64,000 nucleotides of DNA from Trichaptum fuscoviolaceum (lineage: Eukaryota; Basidiomycota; Agaricomycetes; Hymenochaetales; Trichaptaceae). A program made the position numbers and the translations under genes. Positions 45,793 to 57,400 of the stretch are shown one piece after another. The DNA lies in the NCBI GenBank assembly GCA_910574455.1, contig CAJSYZ010000007.1, forward strand, positions 4,568,760 to 4,632,759. Reading direction: 5' to 3'. The notes beneath the pieces are model-generated. The model made no database searches and was not told where the DNA came from. It saw only the letters and a list, made by a program, of their open reading frames with translations. The stretch's first letter is position 1; every line of letters starts with the position of its first letter.

Positions 45793-48700
45793 TTATTGTT
45801 GCCTACTTTCGTACAATGTTTCATGCATGTGCATGTCAGCAAATCGGTTAACATAGAATCTATTGTAAAAGTCCAGGGACTCCTCAGGTGTCAATGACTT
45901 CGGAGGACATTCATCACCCTCTGGAACCCCAAGGAGGTGAGCTAAACGGAAGATACTCCCTAGAGCTATCACGGATAACTTTGGAGTTTTTGAGTCACCG
46001 TGACGGGGGTAGCCTGACTCCGAGTCGGAGGTGTCATTCAGGTCACTCCGGCGAGTCCGAGTCAGCGGTTGACGGCAACTTCCAATAGTACTACGCTGGC
46101 ACGCGGTAGAGGTCTCTGACTCATACTCTGGCTCGACTATCCACATTCTTGTTTTTCTGTCAGGTGAGTCTCCAACGTTCTTGAAAAACTGGACAAGGGC
46201 GCATTCCTGACGTTCTCCATTGGCGGTGAAGGAGAAAAGAAGCATAACCCGAGCAATTCGCATCCCTGCAAACCCCTTTTTGCGAGAACTAACTTGGACA
46301 AGAACGACATCACGTCGTGGTTTTCCGCGCCAAGAGGGATTGGACCTGATCACCTCCCTCATTGCTTGCTCTATAGGAATTGATTCGCCGCGGTAGGCGA
46401 AATACGCGGTAGCTGAATGGAAGATGGCAATGTCATTGCCCATGTCCAGTGCAAACTGTTGTTCGGCTATCAGGCTTTCAGAAGCGCTTCCGAGGTCATA
46501 GTATCCTAATTCGTTCAAGTTGCACCTTTCGTACTTGCAGAATAAGTATATTTTGATGAGTCGTCGGAGCTGTCGGAGTTCCGGATGGCCTTTTATCGCC
46601 GCAAGAGCGTTGAGCTGTTTGGGGTACAGCTTACTGGACTCTGTAAGGATAGCAACGAATAAGTCAGATATCCAGCGCCACAATTTGAAGCTCGTGTTAC
46701 TGACGTTGTTTCGAAGCCATTAACATCAAGCTCGAAGGATCACTTCTACCACCTAAGCAAAACCGATGTTCTGTATTTTCCACATCATGAAGAACAACAC
46801 TACTTTGCAGTCCTTCCACTGATGAAGTGCTGAAATCATCCAGGTCAGCAATTTCGTTGTGCCCTTGATTACCCACAGTGCCATCGAAGAAATCATCTGT
46901 ATCATTGGCTGCTCCTGCCACACCAATACACTGCAACTGCTCCCTCTGATTCGGGATCCTCTCAGCATCATCCTCCTCCGGCTCTGACATATTCTTCCGC
47001 AGAACATCTCGCAAAACTTTCCACGTAGCCTCGGATAGCGTATCGTCTAGCATTCCACGCCGTTTGAAGTCTGACCTCGATGCAATAAGTTTGCTGAGTC
47101 GTTGGTTTGCTGTGATCATCTGGCCCAAGGGATCATTTCTGTTCGAGCGTCGCCACATTTCTTTGACCGCATAAATATGTTTATTCTCTGTAATCGATGA
47201 ACACAGCCCGCTCGGTGCAGCAAACAGAGGGATCAATGTTGGATAATGGACCATAGCATGCTGTCGTGGTAGTGAAAAGTTATCCCGGATGCCCTTAGCT
47301 ATGAATATTTGCCGATAACGGTGAAAGTGATCCAAAGAGGCTTTGATTTGATCAAGAGTTGAGGCTGTAATCGTGTACCGACGCACAAGGTAACAGAAGT
47401 CTAGAAATGCACTTAATGTGCGAATCATATCATCGTGTGCAATGCCCACGATAGCCGGAAGATACACCTAAGCAAATTGCATCAAATATCAGCAAACCAC
47501 TGCCTCGAACAAGATAAAAAGGTCACATACTTTCATAAGTGCCTTAGAATCATTGCCTGTCCATTGCTTGAAGCCTCGGCCTTCGGGGAATCTGCGAAGT
47601 CCAGGAAAAGGAGCAGCAACTCTGATTCTACGCGGATGTTAGCAATGGTATTTACATTAAACAACTTGCGAAAAAAATCACCTTTTATCCACAATATCCA
47701 GCTCTGACGTGGTCAAGCTCTGACATATCCACTCGACAAGATGATCCTTGAACACGCCTTTGATGATTTGGTGCAGCAGGTCCGGAGATATGAGATCGCA
47801 TATATCTGCGCGTGGAATGTCATTGGTGAAAGGCTACGGAGCAACGTATCAGTTGCAATATACGCATCCAATGAATAATTTGAAGCACGTACCACAATGT
47901 CCTGGTGGAATCCGTACTCTTTCCGAATTGTTGCTTTATTCATGTTGTTGGCGTCTACCTGTTCTATCAATCGTTCGTGCAGCTCTTTTGTTCGAGGAAT
48001 TGATACAAATTCCGGATTATCGAGGTCCTTGTGAGGCGCTGTGCATCTATAATGTCGAAAGTAAGTCATCACCACAGAGCTTGATTTCAGGAAAGCCTGA
48101 GGGCGGTAGTACTTACTTGCAGCACCATCCAGTACATATGGCGCAAAGGCTGACCTGTTCCGGATAATCGGCTATATATGAGCCGAGTCCGAAAACCGAC
48201 CTACGCAAGTGACCATCAGGGCACCGGAGAATGGTTTTCTGAGTGTTCATGATCATTGCGGATTTCAGCGAGATTAAGATCCTCGATATAGACGAATGAA
48301 AGATCTGATGTCGAAAGTGCCGGAAGTCATCTGACTTTTCGTATTGCCGCTCAGCTGCAAAGCATCAGAAGTCAATTGAATAGATCACTATTAACACATA
48401 CTCTTTGGTATTGCCAGAAATGCTATGAGCTGGACTGTATTCAGTTTCTGGGACCGCCGGGCCTTGTTTGATACATTCCCAATCGAGAGATACAAAGGAT
48501 AGTATTCATTATTGCCAGTTCCAACAGAAACCGTTGTCTTATCGCTCCCTAAAATGACCGGGACGAACATAGATCCATGGACTGCTTTATCTTCTGCGTA
48601 GATCTTGTTCTAAGTCAAGGATAATAAGTATCTGTGCGAGTTAATGAGTCATGACTTACAGCCTGTTCCCAAGCAAAATTCCCGGACATGTAATTTCTGA

Positions 48701-49872
48701 AAACTCGTTCTTTGTCATTGATATTATTGGTGTCCTCCTTTGTCTGAAATTCACGAAACGGGACAAAGTCAAATTCGCCTTCTAAAGCCGGGTTATCCAC
48801 CAAATTTCGGATTACTTCCAAAGGATCCCGATACCATACATCATATTCTTTCCTCTTCCATGACTCGATGTTCTCGTTTGTCGCTTTTTGGCCATTGTCG
48901 TTAGTGTAGAAGTTACTGAAGGATTTCCAAGATACATCACCGACTTTTGTAGTGTCAATGATCTTGTACAAATTTTGTGCATCTCCATCGAGCAGTGCAC
49001 CAGCTGTATCCAGACTTGAGTCATCATTGGGATCTGTCGCGTCCAATTCGGGATATCTAATAGATTTTGCGTTCTCCGTGGACTGAATTAGTTGATAAGC
49101 CTTCATAATTCCGAGAAGCTTTGTTATGTTGCCAGCAGACATTTGCTCTTCGCGATAGAGAAAATCTGCGAGCTCGAAATCTGCTCGGCACGAATAGGGA
49201 AACCAGTCATTTGACGCAGGTTCGTTCCGTGAAACGGGCGGTTCTTCCTTTTCTAAGAAGTTCCCTTCTTCATCGCATGGAGTGGCTGCACGATATTTGG
49301 TGTCAGAATGCTAAAGTAAACTGGGGACATCATACTTAGCGCGCACCATTTAAATATCTGTGATACACCTTTAAGTTATCATTGTTCTCTTCATAATCTC
49401 CAATGTCGGAGTCCAGATCAGCAGAAGATAGGTCTTGGTCTTCAAGTTCGTCATCTCCAGTGTCAGCATGGGACAGGCAATCAGGACCGTCTAAATCTTG
49501 AAGCAGCTCGTCTCGGCCTATGCTAAGCATCGAGATATCCTGTGTGAGTATAGAAATGTCGTAGTCGTAACTTGAAGAGTTGCAGCCACTTTCATCTTCA
49601 TGATGGCCCTCCAAGTCTGTTGGAAGTTCAGGAGAGCCGGGAAGAGCTTGAGGTGTCGAAGGTCGTGCGGGTCGCTTGGGTGAGGAATCCAAGTCGTAAC
49701 CACAAGCAGCAGGTCTTGTTGCAAATGATGACGGGTGAGCTGAATATTCATGTCTTGTCCTTGCGGATTGATTCTTGAACCTCCTGCTGCAGAAGGAGAA
49801 GGTGCATCGAATAGTCGGGGGGAAGATATCTGTAAGATGAACGGGTTTGGGCCTTCGCCGAGTTACCGGCAT
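45793..49872 (-). CDS. Plavaka-family transposase
   Basis: Cut-and-paste transposase expected to act at the CATCAGGG ends. ATG at 49872. Predicted exons are 49872-49347, 49285-48660, 48609-48402, 48354-48117, 48046-47893, 47833-47682, 47627-47531, 47467 to about 46710, and about 46710-45793; introns are 44-95 nt. Domains in order: a C2H2-like finger near the N-terminus (CTFSFC..RHEYSAH), an acidic linker, then Plavaka landmarks LNGATPCDEEGNFL, MSAGNITKLLG, VWYRDPLEVI, MSGNFAWEQA, VILGSDKTTVSVGTGNNEYY (likely first catalytic Asp), GWCCKCTAPHKDLD, DIVPFTNDIPRADI, SPDLLHQIIKG, LPAIVGIAHDDM, LPRQHAMVHYPTLIPLF, SSITENKHIYAVKE (likely Glu) and C-terminal YVNRFADMHMHE. At the exon 8/9 junction near 46700 the two frames do not join by an obvious intron; this could be a 1-nt lesion. 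Otherwise the gene is full length. Confidence 0.9.
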
Positions 49873-50349
49873 TAGTTCCAGTAAATTGAACGCTGAATTT
49901 AAAGTTGAATGGCACGCTCAGCGGTGACGCCCGCGTAGTAACAACTTGAAGTTAGTAGTACTACTAGTAGTAGTACCGGTAGCCTGAGTAGCCACAGCCT
50001 CAGGCTGTCAGTGACTCAGTGGCACCGCCGCCAGCCTGCCAGTGAGCCTGCAAGTGCCAGTGAGTAGTACTAGTACCAGTAGCACTGTGATAGTACTAGT
50101 AATAGAGCTAGCCTGAGTATCCGAGTGTCCAAGTCCGAGTCTGAGTCAGGCTCATTCCGAGTCAGCCTAACTTGAAGGCTGCCAATCACTGGCACTGCCA
50201 GTGCCAGCAAGTGCAAGTGGGCGTAAATTTTCCTTGAATAGGCGCCCTCATCTCCAACTTCAACTACAACTTGCACCTTTGCCAACTCGATTCACCATCG
50301 AAACTCATAGCACCTGTCAGCGTGCCTCGACTTGAAACACTGCACAAGA
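49873..50349. promoter_or_regulatory. Divergent promoter region between transposase and partner gene
   Basis: The 477-bp gap between two divergent start codons holds dense AACTTGAAGTT, ACTAGTAGTAGTACC and CAGCCTCAGGCTG words. It probably contains both promoters. No classical TATA box was seen on either side. Confidence 0.5.
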
Positions 50350-53300
50350 ATGTCAACTCGAAGACAAACGCGGGCTAAGAATAGCAATCAGCACCCGGGA
50401 GCCATAGTCAATAAACTCAGAACACGTCGAACGAAAGAGGAGGTATTGAGGGAGAAAGAAGAGAAGGAGAGAAGGAGAGAAGAGCAGGCCTCAAAGCGTG
50501 GTGAGGCATTGAGGGAAAAGGAGGAGAAGGAAAAACAGAAGGAAGAACGGGCAGCTCTGCGCGAAGCTGCGGCTCAACAAGCCGCGGATGCGAGAGAGAA
50601 GAGAAAACTTGATGCGGAACAGAAACGGGCAGCAAAAGAACAAGAGGCATCTGAGAAGGTACGCAAAAAGAGAGCTGCAGCAGAGCAACAGGAAACAGCA
50701 ATACTGGAGACGATGGAGCTTGAGAAGAATTTGTCGAAGGCTCTTGACATTCGCACCCAGATGGGCTCAACTGCACCTAAGCTGGCTGGCACTGACAAAC
50801 GAGGGCTAAAAAAACCGAAAGACACTCCTGAAGCTAGTGAGTCCTTATCTTCAAGACAGCGACAGTCGAGTTACCAGATATTGGCATTGCAGGTTCAACG
50901 AACGAGGAAAAAGACAGCTTTTGTGAAGCTGAAGGCAATGCAAACTTTTATGTTCGTAAGTTGCATTACCTTTACGACTTTAGGTTTTGAAAGATGAACA
51001 TATTGACTCACGTTATGATGCAGCCAATTCCGATGGACCAGATAGAGAGCGCGCAAAAAAGGCGAGGAAAAAGGACACCAGAGGTGCACTTCCTTTCCGT
51101 ACTTGTGTGCAGGGCGCAAAGGCTTCAAGTCGTATCATAGGAGGCACTGGCTATCATAGTACGCTTGCAGGACAGGACAGCAGTCTTTCTGGTGAGGATA
51201 CAGACATGATAGACTCGCCCAATACGTCGAAACGGAACGATAAGACAAAGCGACCTGTCAGGGCACTTCGCAACACAGATGGATCCACTTTCTTCGGCGG
51301 AGAGGGCAGAAATCCTGAGATCGCAAGGAAGATAGTAGAAGATATTGACTTGTGAGTTTGAAGTCGTACTACTCAACCGTTCGCATCATAGTACGAAAGA
51401 TGAGTTTCAAATTCAAACAAATTCAAGTTGATAGTAAGTGTGAAGCTTGATTTAAACTCAGCTACTTGAAGCTTATCATTGTAGTACTACTTACTACTAC
51501 TACTAGTAGTACTAGTACTGATAGCTTGAATGCGCCCGCCACTGCCAGTGGCAGTTTGAGCGTGCCACGCGTGCGCCAGTGACACTGCCAGTGGCAGCGA
51601 CCGTGGCGGCCCGGCGGGTCACCGCCGTGCCACACTTCTTCAAGATCATCATGAACCCGAACGTTGCAGCTTCTTCACTTATAATGCTCACATCCTTATC
51701 TTTGTTTCAAGTTGTGAGCCTGGCTGACACAAGGAAAATTTAGGCTCCCCGCCTCGGTGCAAGAGGATGCAAACTTTAGTCCTTGGGAGGATGAAGGAGA
51801 GACAGTAACCCTCACGAGTTTTCAAGGTGTAAAGAATAGCTTTGCGAGCGAGCGACAGACGGCACATCTTGTTGACTCCGACACTGATAATGTGAGTTGG
51901 TTAAAGCATTCATTAGACTGGCAGATGAAATCTTAATATTTTGATTGTGCGTTTAATTAGGACGCGAGGAGACTTACAATACCGCCCCAAGCCAATGTGA
52001 GTGCCGCTTAAAGTTCAAAGAAATCGTTCGATTCACAGAGACTATGCATCGGTGGAGTCCCATGCACAACGATGGCTAATTAACAATGTTTCTGTATCGT
52101 ATCAGGATGGAGCCAGCAATAAATCGAAGAAAAGGAAGCTATCCCGCGACACTCTCTCCGACTTGCAGGCTCCTACAACGTTGGTAAGTGGCATCATAAT
52201 GTCTTGCTTCGTTCGCGCTACTTATCCTTCCTTCTTTGTGCTCTGGAGAAGAAGAATATCAGGAGACAATCGGCCGTTCAGGTGAGTGTTTCACATCAAA
52301 GCATGGATCTGGTGCCGGACTTTCTTGTGTCCTTCGGCGTCGACATATCTTTACTTCATTACTTACCAAACCGTACTCTGAATAGGGCGCGAAAATGCAG
52401 AGAATCGCCAACTCCCAGCTTGATGTAACGGTAAGTTTATTCTGCTTTTACCCCCTCACTACTCACCTGTCATCTCGTCAGGAGGGTATTACTGTCGATG
52501 GACATAGAGAGCAATCGCCGGCGTTGTATCTGCAGATGCAGGTATGTGTAGGCATCGACACTCAATAGGACAACTTTCTGCACCCCTTTCTTTGGCAAGG
52601 ATCTGGTCGTCTACTAAGCTTTGCTTATTGTAGGACAGCATGATCGCGAATAATAAGAAGAGGAAGTCACCGCCGGACTCTAACTCGCATGCCGTGGTAA
52701 TTCTTGCATTTCCACCCAATATTCAGATCACTTCCTTACTATCTAAAACAGACTAGCATGAACGTGTATATGAAGAAGCCGTCATCACAGGCTGCCTCGA
52801 CAGTTAGTGTTAATCCTTCTAATCTCCATTTCATATCATTTCTGATTAAGCAACAAGGATTTGAACCTCACTACTAGTAACAAGAGTAAACTGCAAGACA
52901 GTCATTCTCAGGCTGATATACTGGTATTCAATTCTCTTCGAGCTTTTCTTGGTAACAATTCCTCTAATTGCTACAGATGAAATCTTCTACTTCTATTCGC
53001 AATTTGAAGAGGTCTCTGGCGGCTCATGCGCAACATATTGCAAGTGTGAGCTAATTGCTGCAATTGATTCGTGTACTAATTCAAGGCTCCTTTAACAGGC
53101 AAGTGGTTGTGAGGTGTCGCTAACACCACGAGCACAATCACCTGCGATGACGACAGTATCCATCAGTCCTGAACCCGAAGTGCTCGCAACCAAGGCTCAT
53201 CTTGGTCATCGCAAAGTCTCTCGGACTACTAGCTCTGTGCGTTAATCAAATCATGTCTATGATATACATCCACTAACTTGCAGAAATGCAGACATCTGTA

Positions 53301-54893
53301 GGGCTTGAGGACAAGGATAGAAATAGTATCGGAAGGGAGGGATCCCGCGCTCCCGGCAAAAAAAGGGCAACGAATCAGTGTCTCCCTCCCGGAACTCAGG
53401 CAGGCTGGACTCACATTCTTCTGCCTTCGCTGTATCGCGCAGTTGGAAAGTCCACAACTCCATGGCAAAACCCGGACAATAAGTCCATCGGAGCCTTGTG
53501 GGGAAGGTGTTTGATTCTGTCGAACTTAGTTACGACACGCAATTGGCCGACATCTGTTCTTTAGTTGAGTCATCCCTTATTGTCTTTCATCGGCCATTTT
53601 GAATCAAGTATGATCTGCCCTGTAGGCAGCCCAGAGATGCTCTGATAGTTGGCGCAAGAAATTGTTCGAGAAAGCCGAACAATCAATTTCGAGTTTCGTC
53701 GGCAACGAGCGTTCTAAGTCGGTGGAGACCGAAGAAATTGTGAAGATGTTGCAGACGATGGTCGACAAGAAGAAAGCTGAACCATTCCTCTGGGAAAGCT
53801 GGCATAGTATGGATAAGGTATGTAAAAAATTTGCCCCATGTCACCCTTCGTATCCCTGCATTGACTCTGAAAGTACAGAAGCAAGGGTTGTTCTGCTCTG
53901 ATCTTGTAATCTCAGTGTTGTCCGTACACCTAGTCTTGGCCCTGGGTCGGCATAAAGTACTGGATAAAAACACAATAGGAAAGCCTATCGGTGCCCTCGC
54001 TCTTGCGGCAACCGCGGTATCTATCTACTTCAGTTCTTATAGTGGCTTTATTCGCTGAATTTCTCATGAACAGGTCAAGGTTGCAATCGACAAGCAAGTG
54101 GCCCGGTTGCAAAAGATCAAAGAAGAGTTTGGTGGCGCTGAGTGGTACTTCACCAGTGCTCTGTGGCAGCCTCATACGGACGACTATGTTAACTTATTGT
54201 CGAATTCCTCGTTTTTTACTGAATCAAACTGGGAGAAGGTCCGATCCCGCCTAGCAGCTTACAATTCCATTGAAGATTTTAGTGCGGGAAAGAACACCGA
54301 ACTTGTTGGATCGGGTGTCACTGGCAGGGATTTCTCCCTGTATCTTGACGTTGGAGACGCGGATGCGAGCGGCGAGTATACATATGGCGAGGGCGCTACT
54401 AGAAGTAGTAAGTGCAAGGAGGATAAGGATAATGACGGCGAAGAAGTCGAGGATTTCAAGGATAGGGAAGACGATATGGAGGACGAGAGTGTGCTTGGCG
54501 AGGGAGACGAGGTCGAGGACAAGGATCAGGAGGAGGACAAGGATCAGGATCAGGATGAGAACAAGGATGCGGACGAGAATTTCAGCGTGGGTTATGGACG
54601 CAGTGGAGGTTTTGAGGGCGAGGAGAATGACGCAGGCAGAGAGGACTGGAAGGTGAGGGCGATCGCGAGGAGGACGAGGGTTCATTATGGGATTCGGCTA
54701 CGGACGGCGCAGACTTTTAAGAGCAGGTCGATCTCTGGTGAGCTTCGGCTTTGACCCATCACCCCGCCACTGTATTCAAGCTCTTACTACCATCAACTTG
54801 CAGTGGCATTCGTTCTCTGAATATGCCGAGGAACAGCCTGCCAGCGAGGCAGAAGTGGCAAAATACAATCTGGTTCAGGATGCCGTGGTGTAG
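50350..54893 (+). CDS. Multi-exon coiled-coil and acidic protein, candidate transposon accessory protein
   Basis: ATG at 50350 (STRRQTRAKNSNQ follows). Exon 1 runs to about 50836; later pieces that join in frame include about 50892-50959, 51024-51354 and 51745-51892, then a run of short exons (for example SMIANNKKRKSPPDSNSHAV near 52637 and SSTSIRNLKRSLAAHAQHI near 52980). Further pieces are about 53660-53817 (FEKAEQSISSFVGNERSKS) and about 54075-54650, and the last exon ends at 54893. The N-terminal third is a Glu/Lys/Arg/Ala-rich helical coil (KEEKERRREEQASKR); the middle is basic and Ser-rich; the C-terminal third is strongly acidic (EDKDQDQDENKDADE). The position, divergent from the transposase, is that of the second gene of CACTA elements, which binds subterminal repeats. 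That role is inference. The exact small-exon set is uncertain. Confidence 0.6.
51355..51744. repeat. Large intron carrying palindromic words
   Basis: The intron of about 390 nt in the candidate accessory gene is several times longer than its neighbours. It holds ACTACTACTAGTAGTACTAG near 51494 and CACTGCCAGTGGCAG near 51540 and 51586. The words have entered a transcribed region of an otherwise compact gene. Confidence 0.55.
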
Positions 54894-54942
54894 CTACTGA
54901 GGGACCGTGACACTGATGCACTGATTTCTACTTATTGTCTTA

Positions 54943-55150
54943 AATTACTTGTGGAAATGAAGTAATTCTGGAACCTCTTACGCACTTACACGCTTGAGTA
55001 CTGCAAACCGACAGACAAAAAAGTCTGCTTATATGATTAAATGATGAATTACTTATGGAATGAACTACTTGAACCCCTTACAAACTTATACACTTGAGCA
55101 CTGCAATTCGAATGCCAGAAAAAAACTTCTGATATGCTTGAATGCTGAAG
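54943..55150. repeat. Right subterminal direct repeat, period about 104 bp
   Basis: Two imperfect units begin at 54943 (AATTACTTGTGG) and 55047 (AATTACTTATGG). They share blocks such as CTTACNNACTTA, CACTTGAG and ACTGCAA. Confidence 0.7.
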
Positions 55151-55295
55151 ACTGAATGCCTGAAGTACTGATTTAAGTCGACGGCACTGATTTCAGCAGG
55201 CCCCTTCCTGAATAATGAAACCACATGCCTGAAATCAGTAAATCAGTAGAATTTCACTTCCCAGGGCTTCAGTAAATTTCAGACCGTTTAAGTAA

Positions 55296-55324
55296 CCTTA
55301 AGTGAAAAAGAAGATTCCCTGATG
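55296..55324 (-). repeat. Right terminal inverted repeat
   Basis: Ends TTCCCTGATG, the exact reverse complement of the left ten bases. The shared inner blocks are CTTTTT and CTTAAGG. Confidence 0.9.
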
Positions 55325-55326
55325 TG
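55325..55326. repeat. Target-site duplication, right (TG)
   Basis: Second copy of the 2-bp target. Short duplications of 2-3 bp are usual in the CACTA/CMC superfamily. Confidence 0.85.
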
Positions 55327-55574
55327 GGCAAAAAGGACACTTGCTTGTAACTCTACCTCTGCATGACATCATGCGTGCCTGGACCCCGCCGGACGGGCAG
55401 AGGTATCTCCGTTCTGGCGATATCTTTGCGTCGGCTGAGATCTGTGGCGAATGGCTTCAGGTTTTTATGCAAATTCTGCGGTCTGTATTGGCTCCCCGGG
55501 CGAAAAAAGTTGACAACTAACCGTCCTATAGATTGGCGCATACTAATTTGCGCGTAAATTCGCGAGCCGGGTTT

Positions 55575-57400
55575 CTTTATCACCACGTCAAACTGCACGA
55601 GTGCCGGATTTCTTAACTTTGGACAATTATATTACAAACAAGTATTCAATGCAAAATATAAGTAAGTTAGACCACGCCAAACTGCACGAGTGCCGCGACA
55701 CACTCTCTTCTCCTCCCGCGACGACCAACCCTTCGCCGCCGCCGTCCATCTCCTCCGTCGCCAACATCGCAGACACTCCTCAACGTCACAGACCGGTTGC
55801 GTTCAGCCTCGCCAACACAAGATCTTGCCCACCGTGCACTCGAGCGGACTGATGCACGGCTTCCAGCACCTGCGGCTCGACGCTGAGAGCAGCGCAAACA
55901 CGATCCCACCTGGGCTGCGCGCCGGAAGTTGGACGATGACAGCGGTGTACTCCACCGGTGAGCACCCAATCTCAAAGCCGCCTCTGTCTTGACTCTGACT
56001 GAGCGGGCGGATACCTTCGTAAGCGTCTACTCGAAGGAACCCCCTCATTCCCTGTTCTTCGACATGCGGGGCGCGCTCGGCCAGAAGCTGTCGCGACGCA
56101 GCATTGGCGGAACGTCACAGACCGGTTGCGTTCTGTCCGGCCTCAATGACTTGGCCAGGATACTCCCTGTTGGACGAGTGCGCCGTTCGACTTGTCGCGC
56201 TGATGCGAGGACTGATCTTGCGCCTGACTGACGAGCGTGCGCCGTGCGCTCACGGTTGGTTCTGGCGATGTGCGCACCCCAGGTGCCGCTCGCCGGAAGG
56301 AAAAACATATATATATTGCTATCCCCTGACCGTCAACCTCAATGCTCTCGCCTTGCGCAACGGTTGGGGCAGATGCGCCGTTCGACTTGTCGCGCTGATG
56401 CGGAGGACTGATCTTGCGCCTGATTGACGAGGGTGCGCCGCGCGCACCCCAGGTGCCGCTCGCCGGAAGCAAAATCATATATATATTGCTGTCCGGCGCG
56501 TCACGCTGGGGCCTGCACCTTTCCCTTTCATTCGCATTCTTCTTGCGATCCTTCCTCTCTGCGGAGGACATAATCTTGCGCCTGATTGCTGCACGGTGTC
56601 CTCGGTGTGTGCCCTCGAAGATAACAGACCCGCCCCAATACTCCAGCTATCCGCCGAGCTGCAGCTTGCGAGTCTGCCAGCGTTTGCCAGTCTTCGCCGA
56701 CCTCGATTGAGTGGGAGGATCCTTCGTGTGCGTCTGCTTTGTTGCGGGGCGCGCGCGCATGTCCAATGTCACAGACCGGTTGCGCGCGATGGGTGAGGGT
56801 ACCTTCGTTGCGGTGCGCTGGACCGTGTGATCCTTGGGCTGGCGACGCCTGCCGTTCAGAGGCGCTCGCCGGACGAAGAAACATATATATATTGCTGATT
56901 GTGGCGTCCGCTGCTGACCTGGAGAGACACCGGAATCGCAGATGGTTCACTTTGCGTGCTGCAAGACCTTCCATACGTCCGAGAAACTGCTAGCAAGGAC
57001 ACTTCAATTTCCAGTATTGAGACATATCTTCCACCTATGCAGTCACGTCAGAAAAGATTGCCGATGTCAATCTGAGTGCATTAGGACTCACAATGGTATG
57101 TTGACCCTCTCCAAACAGAATGTAATTCTTGCGTGACAGCTGGAAGACTCAGATAGTTGATTGCCTGTCATCACTAACTAGAACCTGCAAAGCGTGGACA
57201 AAGGCGCCGCTGCGATGCGCTGGGCGAGGCCGTCATCCAGAAGTCGCTCGCCCGGCGCATTTCTATATATATATTGCTATGTTGAATGTCAGTAGAAGCT
57301 CGAAGACAAATAGAAAATGAGTAACTCTTACATGGGAGTTGAAGCAGGCTTTGAGTGTCGCTCGCCTGGCGCATTTCTGTATATATATTGCTGTCTGGTT
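55575..57400. repeat. Spacer of short dispersed repeats, copy 4
   Basis: Five R1 modules (about 56287, 56458, 56863, 57246, 57360) and three R2 words (about 55785, 56115, 56767). It is almost identical to copies 2 and 3 apart from single-base indels near 56520 and 56721. Confidence 0.85.

Larger units (their letters stand above)
29988..55324. mobile_element. 25.3-kb Plavaka/CMC-type DNA transposon inserted in the tandem array
   Basis: The boundaries come from comparing interrupted copy 4 with uninterrupted copies 2 and 3, where gatgcctgggcaaa is continuous. The element splits it and duplicates TG. The ends are inverted repeats starting CATCAGGGAA. The element contains a full-length Plavaka-family transposase gene, a divergent partner gene, long unknown genes and eroded host-like fragments. 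At 25,337 bp it is large for a cut-and-paste element. The empty site is present several times in the same window, so the boundary call is unusually secure. Confidence 0.93.

Noticed and set aside
50417..50776. Minus-strand frame opposite the coiled-coil accessory gene
   Set aside because: Low-complexity shadow of the Glu/Lys-rich coding strand.
54251..54685. Hydrophobic minus-strand frame resembling a membrane protein
   Set aside because: It is the antisense of the GAG/GAC-rich acidic tail; the Leu/Ile richness is a mirror effect.
29988..55324. Starship or Helitron cargo element
   Set aside because: No tyrosine recombinase or Rep/helicase motif was found. Terminal inverted repeats, a 2-bp target duplication and a Plavaka transposase indicate a DDE-type DNA transposon.
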